A DNA stretch of 6,599 bases, taken from the NCBI GenBank assembly GCA_017407885.1, contig JAFQVU010000168.1, positions 1-6,599 on the forward strand. Direction: 5' to 3'. A program made the translations under genes and the position numbers. This document shows positions 5,930 to 6,599 of this stretch, in pieces; the stretch's first letter is position 1, and each line of letters opens with the position of its first letter. The DNA is from Clostridia bacterium. Lineage in GTDB: Bacteria; Bacillota_A; Clostridia; Oscillospirales; CAG-272. The notes beneath the pieces are model-generated. The model was not told the origin of the DNA and did not search any database. It was given only the letters and a program-made list of their open reading frames with translations.

Positions 5930-5957
5930 TTGTTTTTTTGTAAATATATGCTATAAT
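5930..5957 (+). promoter_or_regulatory. Promoter of the XRE regulator gene
   Basis: TTGTTT (5930-5935), a 16-bp spacer and a perfect TATAAT (5952-5957) preceded by TG at 5949-5950, an extended -10. Transcription would start near 5964, giving a leader of about 30 nt with AGGAGG inside it. Confidence 0.7.
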
Positions 5958-5982
5958 AGAATTACACCGGTGATAAACTTTT

Positions 5983-5988
5983 AGGAGG
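5983..5988 (+). promoter_or_regulatory. Ribosome binding site of the XRE regulator
   Basis: A full AGGAGG, 6 nt before the ATG at 5995. It fixes the start of this gene. Confidence 0.8.
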
Positions 5989-5994
5989 AACGAT

Positions 5995-6599
5995 ATGAAC
6001 GTTAAAATAGGCTCGATTATAAAAAAGCTGCGCACAGAAAATAATATTACGCAAGACACCCTTGCCACAGCAATAGGCGTTACGCCTCAAGCTATATCTC
6101 GTTGGGAATCTGAAGGTGGTTATCCCGATATAGAACTTCTTCCGTTGTTAGCCGACTTTTTCTCGGTCAGCACGGATGAACTTCTCGGCTACAAGCTATC
6201 GGAGAGAGAAGAACAACTTACCGATATTAAGATGGAGATGGAACGCCTTGCGGAGGTTGGTTCTATTGAAGAACGAGTAGCTTATGCAAGAAATGCGTAT
6301 GCTCGTTATCCGAACGATTATGATGTTCGTGATAATCTCGCGGTTTGTCTATATCATGTGTGGCAAGAAACTCATGACGAAGTTCTTTTCAAGGAGATCG
6401 AATCGTTGCTTGAATCGGTAGCCAACGAATGTAACGATGAGAATGAACGATACGACGCTATCAATATTCTTATCATACTGTATGGCGAAGTCAAACAGTA
6501 TGAAAAAGCAAAAGAATGGGTGAATCGTTTAACACCTATGAAATACCGTCGCGAAACGGCTCTTTCGGGCGGAATTGGTGACGGAAAGACCAAATTTTA
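5995..6599 (+). CDS. XRE-family helix-turn-helix regulator, 3' end outside the window
   Basis: An open frame of 201 complete codons runs to the window end with no stop. Residues 5-65 are a classic XRE/Cro-type helix-turn-helix: IGSIIKKLRTENNITQ, then the recognition region (IGVTPQAISRWESEGGYPDIELLP) and FFSVSTDELLG. This architecture is common in Firmicutes transcription factors. Residues 66-90 are charged and helical (REEQLTDIKMEMERLAE). From about 91 onward the sequence alternates short helices (ERVAYARNAYARYPNDYDVRDNLAVCLY, split around 94-120), which resembles TPR-like repeats that may sense a ligand or peptide partner. It is transcribed away from the recombinases and shares their intergenic region, so it may regulate itself and them; this is inference. 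Its base composition is more AT-rich than that of the recombinase genes. Confidence 0.9.
   Translation, partial: MNVKIGSIIKKLRTENNITQDTLATAIGVTPQAISRWESEGGYPDIELLPLLADFFSVSTDELLGYKLSEREEQLTDIKMEMERLAEVGSIEERVAYARNAYARYPNDYDVRDNLAVCLYHVWQETHDEVLFKEIESLLESVANECNDENERYDAINILIILYGEVKQYEKAKEWVNRLTPMKYRRETALSGGIGDGKTKF

Larger units (their letters stand above)
5726..5994. other. Divergent intergenic region between recombinase and XRE regulator genes
   Basis: This 269-nt AT-rich stretch separates the leftward recombinase pair from the rightward regulator. It contains the recombinase ribosome site, a degenerate direct repeat (AAAAGTTGTTTT at 5801-5812 and AAAAGTTTGTTTT at 5822-5834, 21 bp apart), an inverted repeat at 5889-5909 and the regulator's promoter. 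A minus-strand TG-G-TATTGT at 5758-5750 is a weak candidate extended -10 for the recombinases. No tRNA or longer gene is visible. Confidence 0.6.

Noticed and set aside
5908..5943. Eleven-codon reading frame (MLNNELIIVFL) with AAGGAG 8 nt upstream, as a leader peptide
   Set aside because: It lies upstream of the predicted transcription start of the XRE gene, and its ribosome site is part of the inverted repeat, so the good spacing may be accidental. No attenuator-like hairpins or codon runs follow.

Overview
The window looks like part of a Clostridia-type (Firmicutes) chromosome at or near the edge of an integrated mobile element. This is inferred from protein style, strong AAGGAG/AGGAGG ribosome binding sites, extended -10 promoters and moderate GC. 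I cannot assign a genus from the sequence alone.

Layout, right to left on the minus strand. Two overlapping tyrosine recombinase genes lie at 5725-4526 and 4565-3141. A 16-bp-arm palindrome containing the second stop codon closes that unit. A short AT-rich control region (3002-3140) carries an extended -10 promoter and repeated TTGCCGATAA-type sites. A tightly packed five-gene unit follows: a Fic protein with an N-terminal helix-turn-helix (3001-2105), a rhodanese lipoprotein (2078-1593), an unrecognised 248-residue protein (1578-832), a cysteine-rich DUF5714 protein (819-139), and an ArsC/low-molecular-weight-phosphatase-type protein cut by the window edge (142-1). Gaps in this unit are 26, 14 and 12 nt, then a 4-nt ATGA overlap, so co-transcription is likely. 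On the plus strand, an XRE-family regulator (5995 to the window end, partial) is transcribed divergently from the recombinases across a 269-nt intergenic region with an inverted repeat and a degenerate direct repeat.

How the parts may work together (inference): the recombinases and the XRE regulator form an integration and control module. The fic-led operon joins a nucleotidyl-transfer enzyme to sulfur/thiol proteins (rhodanese, Cys-rich DUF5714, ArsC fold). The most striking observation is that the ArsC-like protein has Ser9 where the catalytic Cys of the CX5R loop belongs. The second is the Fic promoter, where several copies of one short motif overlap the core promoter and suggest autoregulation by the Fic protein's own DNA-binding domain. 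The middle gene of the operon is much more AT-rich than its neighbours and may be a later insertion.
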